Positions 22,701 through 34,745 are shown, numbered from the stretch's first letter. The stretch: DNA of 64,000 nt from Amorphophallus konjac (GCA_022559845.1 CM040125.1:289650200-289714199); one strand, 5' to 3'. Translations and numbers: made by a program. The notes: generated by a model from the sequence alone, not told the origin.

Positions 22701-25700
22701 AATTTTAGACCCTCGGACCCGACCTGGTAGTTCATTTAAACTAAGTGTATTTTAAAACTGAACTTTTAGCGCCGAGCTCAAACCGGGCATCCGATTTGGA
22801 TTCCGTCAGTTCTGACAAGTCACTTTCATCTCCCCGGTTGTGTTGGAATGATTGGCATGGCCGTCCGACTTGTATTTCATGTTTTTGACCCCCGGACCTG
22901 ACCTGGGAGTTCATTTAAGCTAAGTTTATTTTAAAACTGAACTTTGAGTGCCGAGCTCAAACCGGGCATCCGATTTGGATTCCGTCAGTTCTGACAAGTC
23001 ACTTTCATCTCCCCGGTCGCGTTGGAATGATCGACACGGCCGTCCGACTTGTATTTCCAATTTTAGACCCCCGGACCCGACCTGGTAGTTCATTTAAACT
23101 AAGTGTATTTTAAAACTGAACTTTGAGCGCCGAGCTCAAACCGGACATCCGATTTAGATTCCGTCAGTTCTGACAAGTCACTTTCATCTCCCCGGTCGCG
23201 TTGGAATGATCGGCACGGCCGTCCGACCGGTATTTCCAATTTTAGACCCCCGGACCCGACCTGGTAGTTCATTTAAACTAAGTGTATTTTAAAACTGAAC
23301 TTTTAGCGCCGAGCTCAAACCGGGCATCCGATTTGGATTCCGTCAGTTCTGACAAGTCACTTCCATCTCCCCGGTTGTGTTGGAATGATCGGCACGGCCG
23401 TCCGACTTGTATTTCAAGTTTTTGACCCCCGGACCTGACCTGGGAGTTCATTTAAGCTAAGTTTATTTTAAAACTGAACTTTGAGTGCCGAGCTCAAACC
23501 GGACATCCGATTTAGATTCTGTCAGTTCTGACAAGTCACTTTCATCTCCCCGGTCGCGTTGGAATGATCGGCACGACCGTCCGACCGGTATTTCCAATTT
23601 TAGACCCCCGGACCCGACCTGGTAGTTCATTTAAACTAAGTATATTTTAAAACTGAACTTTGAGCGCCGAGCTCAAACCGGGCATCCGATTTGGATTCCG
23701 TCAGTTCTGACAAGTCACTTTCATCTCCCCGGTCGCGTTGGAATGATCGGCACGGCCGTCCGACCGGTATTTCCAATTTTAGACCCCCGGACCCGACCTG
23801 GTAGTTCATTTAAACTAAGTGTATTTTAAAACTGAACTTTTAGCGCCGAGCTCAAACCGAACATCCGATTTGGATTCCGTCAGTTCTGACAAGTCACTTT
23901 CATCTCCCCGGTCGCGTTGGAATGATCGGCACGGCCGTCCGACCGGTATTTCCAATTTTAGACCCCCGGACCCGACCTGGTAGTTCATTTAAACTAAGTG
24001 TATTTTAAAACTGAACTTTTAGCGCCGAGCTCAAACCGGGCATCCGATTTGGATTCCGTCAGTTCTGACAAGTCACTTTCATCTCCCCGGTTGTGTTGGA
24101 ATGATCGGCACGGCCGTCCGACTTGTATTTCAAGTTTTTGACCCCCGGACCTGACCTGGGAGTTCATTTAAGCTAAGTTTATTTTAAAACTGAACTTTTA
24201 GCGCCGAGCTCAAACCGGACATCCGATTTGGATTCCGCCAGTTTTGACAAGTCACTTTCATCTCCCCGGCTGTGTTGGAATGATCGGCACGGCCGTCCGA
24301 CTTGTATTTCCAATTTTAGACCCTCGGACCCGACCTGGTAGTTCATTTAAACTAAGTGTATTTTAAAACTGAACTTTTAGCGCCGAGCTCAAACCGGACA
24401 TCCGATTTAGATTCCGCCAGTTCTGACAAGTCACTTTCATCTCCCCGGCTGTGTTGGAATGATCGGCATGGCCGTCCGACTTGTATTTCCAATTTTAGAC
24501 CCTCGGACCCGACCTGGTAGTTCATTTAAACTAAGTGTATTTTAAAACTGAACTTTTAGCGCCGAGCTCAAACCGGACATCCGATTTAGATTCCGCCAGT
24601 TCTGACAAGTCACTTTCATCTCCCCGGTTGTGTTGGAATGATCGGCACGGCCGTCCGACTTGTATTTCAAGTTTTTGACCCCCGGACCTGACCTGGGAGT
24701 TCATTTAAGCTAAGTTTATTTTAAAACTGAACTTTGAGTGCCGAGCTCAAACCGGACATCCGATTTGGATTCCGCCAGTTCTGACAAGTCACTTTCATCT
24801 CCCCGGCTGTGTTGGAATGATCGGCACGGCCGTCCGACTTGTATTTCCAATTTTAGACCCTCGGACCCGACCTGGTAGTTCATTTAAACTAAGTGTATTT
24901 TAAAACTGAACTTTTAGCGCCGAGCTCAAACCGGACATCCGATTTAGATTCCGCCAGTTCTGACAAGTCACTTTCATCTCCCCGGTTGTGTTGGAATGAT
25001 CGGCACGGCCGTCCGACTTGTATTTCAAGTTTTTGACCCCCGGACCTGACCTGGGAGTTCATTTAAGCTAAGTTTATTTTAAAACTGAACTTTGAGTGCC
25101 GAGCTCAAACCGGACATCCGATTTGGATTCCGTCAGTTCTGACAAGTCACTTTCATCTCCCCGGCTGTGTTGGAATGATCAGCACGGCCGTCCGACTTGT
25201 ATTTCCAATTTTAGACCCTCAGACCCGACCTGGTAGTTCATTTAAACTAAGTGTATTTTAAAACTGAACTTTTAGCGCCGAGCTCAAACCGGGCATCCGA
25301 TTTGGATTCCGTCAGTTCTGACAAGTCACTTTCATCTCCCCGGTTGTGTTGGAATGATTGGCATGGCCGTCCGACTTGTATTTCATGTTTTTGACCCCCG
25401 GACCTGACCTGGGAGTTCATTTAAGCTAAGTTTATTTTAAAACTGAACTTTGAGTGCCGAGCTCAAACCGGGCATCCGATTTGGATTCCGTCAGTTCTGA
25501 AAAGTCACTTTCATCTCCCCGGTCGCGTTGGAATGATCAGCATGGCCGTCTGACTTGTATTTCCAATTTTAGACCCCCGGACCCGACCTGGTAGTTCATT
25601 TAAACTAAGTGTATTTTAAAACTGAACTTTTAGCGCCGAGATCAAACTGGGCATCCGATTTGGATTCCGTCAGTTCTGTCAAGTCACTTTCATCTCCCCG

Positions 25701-28395
25701 GTCGCGTTGGAATGATTGGCACGGCCGTCCGACCGGTATTTCAAATTTTAGACCCCCGGATTTTCTCAATTATTCTGAAGTAAATGAGTTTTAAAATTAA
25801 TAATGAACATAATTGAGTAATTCCATCAAAATAAAAACTTGGCTAGAGACTCACCTGTGCGGGCTGTGCTGTGGTGGTGGTTGATTTCTGAGGGACCATT
25901 CCGCTCTGGGAGAGGAGGCCACTAATTGCCTGCAAGAATACTGACACTTGGCTAGAGATCTCTTGCTGGAAATGCTGCTGCTGCCGCTGCATATCAGAAA
26001 TCTGCGATCGGACCATGTCCATCATGTCGCTGGCAGAAGCGCTGGGGGCAACGGAAGGTATAGTGAAGGCACTGCCACTGGAAGAAGTATAGCTAGAACT
26101 CGCACACGCTGATGTCACTGCGCTTGCGTCTAGGCTCTCCCCAAAACCATATATTCGGCCTTTCTTCGGTACGCCAGCTGCTGCCACCCACTCCACCGGA
26201 TCGAACTCCGGCTGCTGCGTGTCTCCCTCCCCGTACTTCTCTGTCACTGCTTTGCTATATGTTTCCTACAAATTGAATAAAATAACTAGTCAATTTCATA
26301 TGAATTACATGCCGATTTAAATGAACGGTACAAGTTACATATGTAGATAAACTTACCGCTGCTGACTTAGCTGTGTCACTCACAAAATCATTAGTCCCCT
26401 TCTTTTTGTGTGTTCTGTCGAACACCTCGAGGAACGACGGAGGTCGATTAAGCTCCACAGCCTGTTATACAATTCATAGTAAAAAAAAGTCAAATATTGG
26501 GATAAATTGTAATAAGATAAATTGGTATATTACTTACCAATTTTTGTTTATGAGCCGCATAAGAGATGGACCCACTCGTATGCAAATTTGAACCTGGTTT
26601 TGACGCCCTGTTTGCTTTGGCTTTTTCAGACTTTTCTATCCACTTGGGGTCGGCAAAATGGTCACAAGATATCTCCCAATCCTCCTGCCTCATCCATAGA
26701 GGGCGATGCGCCTTCCACAATTGTCGGTCTTCACCCCCCCCACTCAATTTTTTAGCGTGTGCTCGGGCCTCATGTATTTTCCTCTTGTAACTTGAGAGCA
26801 TAGTAGACTCCCAGGCACGATGACATCTCGCCGCGTCATGTCCACATGTGAATTGAAAAGACCGCTGTAAATCAATTGCTTTTCACACTTAGTATAAAGT
26901 TGTAAATAGACTTTGGGAAATACTTGAATTAAATGACGTAATTACTTACTAAGAACATGTTGTACAATGAATCGCGGACGGACATCGGAAAATCTCTGAA
27001 AGTGGAAGCTGCCCCGGGCACATGTGCCAACATGAGTTCGGTGGAATGATGGACAGCGCCGTGGGGTTCAAATTTCATACTGTAATTGCAAATGTCAAAA
27101 TATTCATATTACACAGTTGAGGGCTAATTAATGTAATATAACCTTATAGATTTACCCGGATACCCAACACGGGCGACGTCTATCATGGGTCGTGCCTCCC
27201 TCGTGACAACTGCCGACATCGTCAAGGGGCTGACTGGTGGGGGTGGGCCCTGTACAAGTGGGAGGTGGTGGGAGGGCACTGAGACATGCAAGAATTTATT
27301 GTCATGTGGAGTGATACATATACTGCGAACATATAATTAAAATATACATACCTGCAGCGGGAGGTGGTGGGGTTGGCGTATGCACAACATGTGGGAGGCC
27401 ACTGAGACCTGCAAGAATTTATTGTCATGTGGAGTGATACATATACTGCGAACATATAATTAAAATATACATACCTGCAGCGGGAGGTGGTGGGGTTGGC
27501 GTATGCACAACATGTGGGAGGCCACTGAGACCTGCAAGAATTTATTATCATGTGGAGTGATACATATACTGCGAACATATAATTAAAATATACATACCTG
27601 CAGCGGGAGGTGGTGGGTTTGGCGTATGCACAACATGTGGGAGGCCACTGAGACCTGCAAGAATTTATTGTCATGTGGAGTGATACATATAATGCGAACA
27701 TATAATTAAAATATACATACCTGCAGCGGGAGGTGGTGGGGGTGGCGTATGCACAACAGGTGGGAGGCCACAGAGACCTGCAAGAATTTATTGTCATGTG
27801 GAGTGATACATATAATGCGAACATATAATTAAAATATACATACCTGCAGCGGGAGGTGGTGGGGGTGGCGTATGCACAACAGGTGGGAGGCCACTGAGAC
27901 CTGCAAGAATTTATTGTCATAAGTAGAACAAATATTGAAGAATTTAAATTAAAATATACATACATGATCCTCGAGTCTTTTTGCCACTGAGACCTGCAAG
28001 AATTTATTGTCATGTGGAGTGATACAAATATTGCGAACATATAATTAAAATATACATACCTGCAGCGGAAGGTGGTGGGAGTGGCGTATGCACAACAGGT
28101 GGGAGGCCACTGAGACCTGTAAGAACTTATTTTCATAAGTATAACAAATGTTCAAGAATTTAAATTAAAATATACATACCTATAGCGGGAGGTGGTGGCG
28201 TATGTACAAGTGGTGGTGAGCCGACACTTGCACCTATAAATAAATTCTTTTAAGTTTGTAAATAAATAAAATATTTATATAGCTAACTTATTGATCAAAT
28301 ATACCTGTGTCTGAAGAAGATGGTAGCGAGGAGATAGTAGTGCCCCTCTCACTGCTAGATCTCCTCCCACCCCTACTACGACCTCCTCGCACCAT
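19794..28395 (-). CDS. CACTA accessory protein, Transposase_24-like, 15 exons
   Basis: Minus-strand exons inferred from in-frame GT-AG junctions: 28395-28305, 28233-28180, 28116-28060, 27993-27964, 27900-27844, 27777-27721, 27654-27598, 27531-27475, 27408-27352, 27278-27143, 27079-26950, 26864-26538, 26461-26357, 26265-25855, 19886-19794. The total is 1719 bp, 572 codons plus stop, with no internal stop. The N-terminus is MVRGGRSRGGRRSS (basic), followed by a proline-rich region from repeated exons. The body (RSFQFTCGHDAARCHRAWE, then WKAHRPLWMRQEDWE) matches the plant Transposase_24 (Ptta/En/Spm) family. A coiled-coil-like Gln-rich segment and an acidic tail (SDDMDDEDIDDVPDIS) follow. It is the likely TNPA-equivalent DNA-binding partner. 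Splicing is predicted, not observed. Confidence 0.78.
20022..25749. repeat. Satellite array, exactly 32 x 179 bp
   Basis: The landmark AGACCCCCGGAC recurs with a period of exactly 179 bp from 20022 to 25750 (5728 bp = 32 x 179), with no net indel. Monomers share CCGAGCTCAAACCGG, GATTCCGTCAGTTCTGACAA and GGAATGATCGGCACGGCC. Variants mix: GACCTGACCTGGGAG versus GACCCGACCTGGTAG, and TCGCGTTGG versus TGTGTTGG. The first variant type falls at monomers 0, 4, 8, 10, 16, 19, 23, 26, 28 and 30. The array lies wholly within the last intron of the accessory gene. Confidence 0.97.
27352..28116 (-). repeat. Tandem exon plus mini-intron array (123-bp unit)
   Basis: Five uninterrupted 123-bp units start at 27352, 27475, 27598, 27721 and 27844, with a shortened unit and a further copy up to 28116. 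On the minus strand each unit is a 57-bp exon flanked by TTGCAG and GTATGT, plus a 66-bp AT-rich intron. The exon encodes a 19-residue repeat of the form GLSGLPHVVHTPTPPPPAA in phase 1 at both ends, so any number of copies keeps the frame. Confidence 0.85.
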
Positions 28396-28520
28396 TTCCT
28401 TATTAATAACAAAACAATTAATACATATTAATCCACAATTATATAAGGCTAGACAAATGTTATTTAAAATTATGCTTAAAAGTAAGAATCTTCTTACTAA
28501 ATTATCAAAACATGCCTCCC

Positions 28521-31500
28521 TCATGTTGATATATCTAGCTCAACTTCATCATCTTCGTCATCCATAGTAGTCTCATGAGATTCAAAATCTTCATCTTCAT
28601 CTGATTCTTCCTCCCCTCTAACATCAACATTTAGCTCCGTCGGATCGACTTCTTCCACGCCATCTCGCGTACGTAATGACAGTGGCTCATCAGATTCGTC
28701 CATATTAAACCTAGAGGAACCGACAACGCCAACTTCGTCTGATTGATAATATTCAGCACGAGCAACCTCTGAGACATCTCCACTCATAGTTAACTCATAA
28801 GTGGGAAAGAGTTTTGAGTTAACCCTGCAAACTGCCCACCAATCTCTATTCTTGGATGATGGATAGCTTGAATAGTACACTTGCTGGGCTTGTGCGGCTA
28901 AAATGAACGGTTCATAGGTCTTAAGTTTAAACCTATGCTTGACATTGACAATCCCATAATTTGTGTCATGTAGAACAGAATTAGGATCAAACCATTGACA
29001 CTTAAATATATATACATGATTGTCTTGTCCCAAATACTGAAGTTCTAAGACTTCTTCAATAATACCATAGTAGTCCAATTCCATTTCATTGTATAAATTT
29101 CCCTTCACACATACGCCGCTGTTCATCGTAGACTTATTTCGCCCATAATCCCTTGTATGAAATTTGTATCCATTCACAATATATCCCGGATAGGCACGTG
29201 TCTGGTTCGAGGGGCCATAACTTATCTGTTGTACTCTTTGATCAGTAATGAGACCTTGTTCAACCTATATTCAAATTAGAGTAGTTAAAATAATAACAAT
29301 TACCTCAACATACGTAAATACAAACATATATATTCAGAGTTCACACTAACTCGGTTTCTTAGCCATTTGGAAAAAAACTTGTCGCGTTCTTTTTCAATCT
29401 CCACATCCTGGATATTTGGACATTTTTCAGCTAATTCTGAATCAAATTGTCTGCAATATAAATGTAGCACCCCGTAAAAAAAATGATTAAAAAAATTGAT
29501 AAAGCCAATGTATAGACTTTGTGAAGTCAATGTTGTATAGACTTTGAGGAAGCCAATGTATAGACTTTGAGGAAGCCAATGTATAGACTTTGTGAAGTCA
29601 ATGTTGTATAGACTTTGAGGATGTATAGACTTATGGAGTTGCTGGAAATGTGAATTAATATCTTACTCAACATAAGGTTCAATCTCGAGGCAATTCAAAA
29701 GAATATATATCTCAGCGGCATGCAACTCTCTATCTTCGAGCGTGCGAGTCAAGCAACGTCCGAACGCACGTCCAGGATGTTTAAATATGGAGAGCCGATC
29801 GGACGATTCATCCACTCCCCCATCATCATTACGTGGAGGTCGAGTACGACGAGTTTGAATCTCTGGCTCAAAGTACATAGAACAGAAGTTCAAAATTTCT
29901 TCAAGAATGTATGCCTCAGCAATCGAACCCTCCACCTGTGCCTTGTTGCGAACTTTCATTTTTAATTCATGCATGCACCTACAACAACAAGTCAGATGGC
30001 AACAAAATGTAGCAGCTATGGACGACTTATAAGTTAACAAAAATTGTCACATACCTCTCAAATGGATACATCCATCGAAATTGTACTGGACCTCCGACGA
30101 TAGCCTCATATGGCAAATGAACTACCAGGTGCTCCATCGAATCAAAGAATGCCGGAGGAAATATCTTCTCTAGCTTGCAAATGGTTGTGACAACATCTTG
30201 TTCGATAGTTTGTACATCCCGAAGTCTGAGTTCAGATGCACATAAAATCTTAAAAAATTGACTCATCTCAGCTAGTGCTCCCCATATCTGCTTTGGCAAC
30301 AAATCACGAAATGCAATGGGCAGTAGCCTCTCCATGAACACATGACAGTCGTGACTTTTCATACCATATATTTTCCCCTCATTAACATTCACACAACGGG
30401 CTATGTTGGATGCATATCCATCTGGGAATCTCAGTTGTTTCAACCACTGGCATACTTCCTTGATCTGTGTATCATGAAGCACATAAGTTGCTTTAGGCTG
30501 CACAGTTTTGCCATTGACACTTTGTAGTTCCAATTCTGGACGTCTACAAAGCATCTTTAAATCCATACGTGCTTTGGCGTTGTCCTTTGTTTTCCCTTTA
30601 ACATTCATGATCGTATTGAACACATTATCAAAAAAATTCTTCTCGGTATGCATGACATCCAGATTGTGTCATACAAGAAGAGTTGACCAATAAGGTAATT
30701 CCCAAAAAATGCTTTTCTTGACCCAGTTGTGATCCTTTCCAAAATTAGGGAGTTGCCGTGTGCTACCAGACAATTGAACTACATCTGGTAAATTGTGCAC
30801 CCGTGACGCCATATGTAGACCCGACACCCGTTGCAAGTCAGCTTCATCCATTTCAACAGTATTTTTTTTAAACGAGTCTTTTTACCTTCGAAAAGGATGG
30901 TCACTTGGTAGCAACCGCCGATGGCAATCAAACCAGTAGCTTTTCCCCCCATGTTTCAATACAAATGATTTGGTATCTTCCATACAGTAAGGACATGCTA
31001 GCCTCCCATGTGTGCTCCAACCAGATAGCATTCCATATGCAGGGAAGTCACTTATTGTCCACATCAGTGCAGCCTTCATAATAAAATTTTTCTTCCTATA
31101 TGCATCATAAGTAACAACTCCATCAGTCCATAAAACTTTGAGCTCATCAATCAACGGCCTGAGATATATGTCCAAATTTTTTTCGGGACTTTTTGGACCA
31201 GGAATTACTAGGGACAAAAACAGATTTTCTCGCTTCATGCACATGTGCGGCAGAAGGTTGTACGGTGTCATGAACACTGGCCAATAAGAATAAGCTGCCA
31301 CTGAACCACCGAATGGATTAAAGCCATCTGTGCATAAACCCAATCGAACATTACGTGACTCCCTTGAAAAGGCAAGATGAGTACGACTAAAGTGAGTCCA
31401 AGCTTCACCATCGGCAGGATGACTGATTATATCATCGGCACGACGTACTCTTTCGGTGTGCCATGTCATATGCCGAGCCGTCTTTGAGGACATATACAGT

Positions 31501-32290
31501 CGCTGCAGCCTAGGCACAAGAGGGAAGTATCGCAACGCCTTGTAAGGTACATCTTTTGCCTTTGAATTGACCCCCCCCCCTTAGGTTTGAATCTGTCATG
31601 GCCACAAACTGAACATGATATCTTATCTGCATCATCTTTGTAATATAACATACAATGATTCGGACATGCATCTATTTTCACATATCCAAGTCCTAAGTCA
31701 TTGACCATCTTTTTTGCACGGTAAAAAGTTTCTGGCAACTTCTCGTCTCGAGGTAACATACTCTTGATCAAGAGGAGGAGACGGTCAAAACAAGTCTCAC
31801 TGATGTGAAATTCAGATTTCAAGTTCAACAACTGTGACACTGCAGACAATCGAGTGTGATTTTCACAACCATCCCACAGCGGCTCATCAGCATCCCTAAG
31901 TAGTTCATAAAATCTTCCGGCTATCTTATTCGGCACTTCATCGTGAATATTAAAACTAGGACCAGCAGCATCTACAACCATATCCACGTACCCACTTGTG
32001 CCTGCAATATTGTCGGGCTCATACCTCCCGAATTGCTCACCATGACACGTCCAATTCGTATAACCATCCACGAACCCTTTCGTGTACAAATGATGTTGCA
32101 CATCCCATGTTGAACACCACCTCAAGTTTCTACAACTTGAACAAGGGCAACGAATGTGACCGTCGCGATCTATTGCTGCATTTGGATTCCCCAATGCAAA
32201 TTGAATGAAACTCTCAACCCCAAGCTTAAAGTCATCTGACACCACCCGGTCAACTATTCTACGATACATCCATGAACGATCTGTCGACAT
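28521..32290 (-). pseudogene. CACTA transposase (TNP2/TnpD-like)
   Basis: Start chosen at 32290 (MSTDRSWMYRRIV). Domains in order: N-terminal Transpos_assoc with cysteines CPCSSCRNL; the Transposase_21 core (LGLCTDGFNPFG, ACPYCMEDTKSF, HNLDVMHTEKN); DUF4218-like (EHLVVHLPYEAIVGGPVQFRWMYPFER); and DUF4216-like (IFKCQWFDP, PFILAAQAQQVYY). The tail is acidic. Exons fit 32290-30055, 29978-29667, 29450-29351 and 29264-28521 with GT-AG introns. Lesions: a frameshift at a G10 tract (plus-strand C10 near 31571-31580), a stop or frameshift after HPFRR (about 30885), and a TGA before HNLDVMHTEKN (about 30670). It would cut at CACTA ends in functional relatives. Confidence 0.9.
29500..29640. repeat. Short tandem repeat in transposase intron 2
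   Basis: About five copies of a 27-30 bp unit (GCCAATGTATAGACTTTG with variants AAGTCAATGTTGTATAGAC) lie within the predicted intron 29666-29451. Confidence 0.75.
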
Positions 32291-33198
32291 TTTGCCTGCA
32301 CCCAATAAATGACAATACACATCCTAACTTTCAAATCATTACTCATAATATTACACCCGACCCTTTCCTCACATCGTTCATCATAGACCATTTGCAGTTG
32401 GAAGAGGAATATTGATTAGATTATCACTTTTTAACCCATCCATGAAGGTTTGATCGCACAATCACTTACTATATGTGCTGCACGATTTGCTAAAAATTTC
32501 GGCATCATCTCCCCACACTTCTCCGATATACCAAATATATTTATTGATTTTGAAATTTTCTTAAACACTTACAAGTAAGTGGTTAAGAAAACACTCAAAA
32601 TCAATAATGGTATATCAGAGAAGAGTGAGGAGACGCAACCGAAATTCTCAACAAACCATACAAACATATATAGTAAATGACTGCCTAAGTGCGATCAAAC
32701 ATTCACAGACTGTCCAAACGGGACAATTCAAGACTTTGAGGTAGATATATACATTCTCATAAATAAATGAGAACATACATATCAATCCCAAAGTCTTGAA
32801 CGGGAAGGCACATTGACACGGTTTTAACGCGCTCTCCTGAGGTGCGTGTAATGTTAGGTCGCACCCACGCACCTCAACTCACAGGGAATACCCCATGCAT
32901 TTATATAACATAAAATTAAATAACAACGCAATTATCATTATGCACATATCAAATTAAATAACACCCAAATTACAAAATTTTTCAAATGAATAACATCGAA
33001 GCAAAACAATCTACATTTTTGAGCTAAATTAACATCAAATTTCTATTAAAATCAGATTTAAAATTATATTTACATGCAATTAAAATCCACAAAGTTTTAA
33101 ATCACAAAATGAATTTTTTGGGTATTTACCTATTGCTATAGAGAATTCTGATTTCTTTGCATTTATCCACATCTTTGTATATATGTACTACTTAAGAT
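32291..33198. promoter_or_regulatory. Transposase upstream region with two imperfect hairpins
   Basis: Non-coding region upstream of the transposase. Arm 1, around 32494-32535 (TCTCCCCACACTTCTCCGAT), pairs imperfectly with 32603-32640. Arm 2, around 32705-32745 (CAATTCAAGACTTTGAGG), pairs with 32785-32812 (CCCAAAGTCTTGAACGGG). It is probably the promoter and 5' UTR. No open frame of interest. Confidence 0.5.
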
Positions 33199-33279
33199 AT
33201 GTGGTCATTCCATTTCTCTATATCTTCTTATCATCATAAGACAAGGTTCAAATGGGATCACTTTCAACCTCAGTGGAGC

Positions 33280-33440
33280 ATGTACGGATGCCCCTCCCAC
33301 AAAGCTCCCCCTCCTCCCACCCGCCCTCCTGCTCCCACTGAGCTCCCCCCCACTGGAACCCTCTCGGATGCCCCTCCCCCCTCCCACGGAGCTCCCCGTC
33401 CCACCAAGCTCCACCCCCCTCCCACAGAGCTCCCCCCTCT
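33280..33440 (+). repeat. C-rich low-complexity repeats
   Basis: Repeats of CGGATGCCCCTCCC (twice) and CCCAC(A/G)GAGCTCCCC (three or more). The Pro/Thr-rich reading frame through it is a composition effect. Confidence 0.6.
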
Positions 33441-33880
33441 CGTCTATATGCTGAACAGTCGAGCAAGATCCTACTTCAACTCATCATTGCCCGAAGACCG
33501 AGTGATATCTATTGATCTACCAATCAAAACGCTGCTATCATTAGTGGAGTCACTAGAATTAAATGCCACATCTGGAACCCCAAAAGATTGAGAAACAATT
33601 GATGTTGAGAATTCTGCTTGAGTTTCCTTGGAGCCACTGGAATTGAAAATAATGTTGTTTGAAGTGAGATCAGTCTGATAGTCTTTGCCAGAGCTTATAT
33701 TTTTTGCTAGTAAAGGATCACTAGGCATTGGTATCCCAAGAGGGTTATCAATGTCAACTCCAAAAAGGACATTGTTTCTCGGATCAGAAGTTGGAACTTC
33801 ACTTTCCTGCATACCATCTGAACTAAAAATTAATGATTGTTGATTGAATGAAGGTTCTTTGATGGTGTTCTTGTAAAGTC
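33441..33880 (-). pseudogene. Captured auxin response factor fragment (ARF5/MONOPTEROS-like)
   Basis: The minus-strand frame reads DPRNNVLFGVDID, then SQSFGVPDVAFNS, then GRSIDITRSSGNDELK, a stop, and DLARLF. The last part is the start of the C-terminal PB1 dimerisation domain of ARFs, and the SQSFGVPD segment is characteristic of ARF5-type proteins. A block expected between NDSS and GRSID is missing, and a TAG replaces the Gln codon expected after DELK. It lies between the transposase promoter and G-rich blocks, in non-element DNA of the CACTA. ARFs are auxin-responsive transcription factors; this piece lacks the DNA-binding domain. Copy-specific identity is from memory of the family. Confidence 0.78.
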
Positions 33881-34494
33881 TGGCTATTTATTGCGTTTAG
33901 AATGTCACATGCCCAGAAAAGGAAAAATACAGCTATCATCAAGTTCTGTCCGGGGCAAGACTAGGAACATGTGTAGCATTTCACACAAGCGATTTATTTT
34001 TTTTAAAAAAAATAACCTGTGTATCGTTAAACTAAACCCATGGTTGTTCAGTCCAAATCAGTCTCCGTGGGTCCGACGAGTCTCCCCAGTCTAATTCAGT
34101 CCAAATTAATCAGGAAGAAGCTACCCAGGGAGATCCCAAGTGATGTGAAATTGTTCACAGTGGCCAATTTGGACAGGGAGTGAGACGGTCACTTAGGCCA
34201 CGGGTCCAAATTATCTATGACTCCGTTACGTGGAGTTTGGCTGGATTTGTGGGGATGAGTTTTAAAATTCTACTCATTAAAATATCTGACATCTCTATCA
34301 TTTTAATCAAATGTAGTACTAAGATCTTGACTTATGCGCCCTGATAGATTTTTGGAGGAGAATAAGACATGTTCAAACTGAGTCTATTTTCAGAATTTGC
34401 GATATCTCACTCCAACGAGTTTTTAGATAGATTCTACAAATTAAAATACATCCACCTAATGTTCAAACTAGATTTTACAAGAACAACATCATAA
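33881..34494. other. CACTA internal spacer, nothing recognised
   Basis: Mixed composition, with stops in all frames beyond about 65 codons. No repeat or domain seen. It may contain more captured non-coding DNA. Confidence 0.4.
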
Positions 34495-34745
34495 TGAGAG
34501 GGGGAGAGGGGCCACGGACAGGGGAAGAGAGGGCAGTGGAGGGGGTGGGGGAGGGCGGCCAGAGGGAGTGAGAGGGAGAGGGAGTGAGGGAGCCGGACAG
34601 GGGAGAGAGGGCAGTGGAGGGGGTGGGGGAGGGCGGCCAGAGGGAGTGAGGGAGCGCGAGAGGGGAGAGGGAGAGGGAGTGAGGGAGCCGGACAGGGGAG
34701 AGGGAGAGGGATTGAGGGAGGGGAACATGATCGGGAGAGAGAGAG
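34495..34745 (+). repeat. G-rich block with duplicated segment
   Basis: Almost pure purine plus strand (GGGAGAGGGAG type) with two copies of a segment containing GGGCAGTGGAGGGGGTGGGGG (about 34529 and 34610) and two copies of GTGAGGGAGCCGGACAGGGG. Reading frames on both strands are compositional. Confidence 0.85.

Noticed and set aside
20022..25749. CRISPR array
   Set aside because: Repeats are contiguous 179-bp monomers without spacers, in a plant CACTA intron.
27222..28136. 304-codon minus-strand open frame with Cys/Tyr/Arg-rich repeats
   Set aside because: It reads straight through exons and mini-introns of the 123-bp array in a different frame. It stays open only because 123 is a multiple of three.
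33199..33591. Plus-strand Pro-rich open frame
   Set aside because: It combines a low-complexity C-rich repeat with the antisense of the ARF-like fragment; no independent coding signal.
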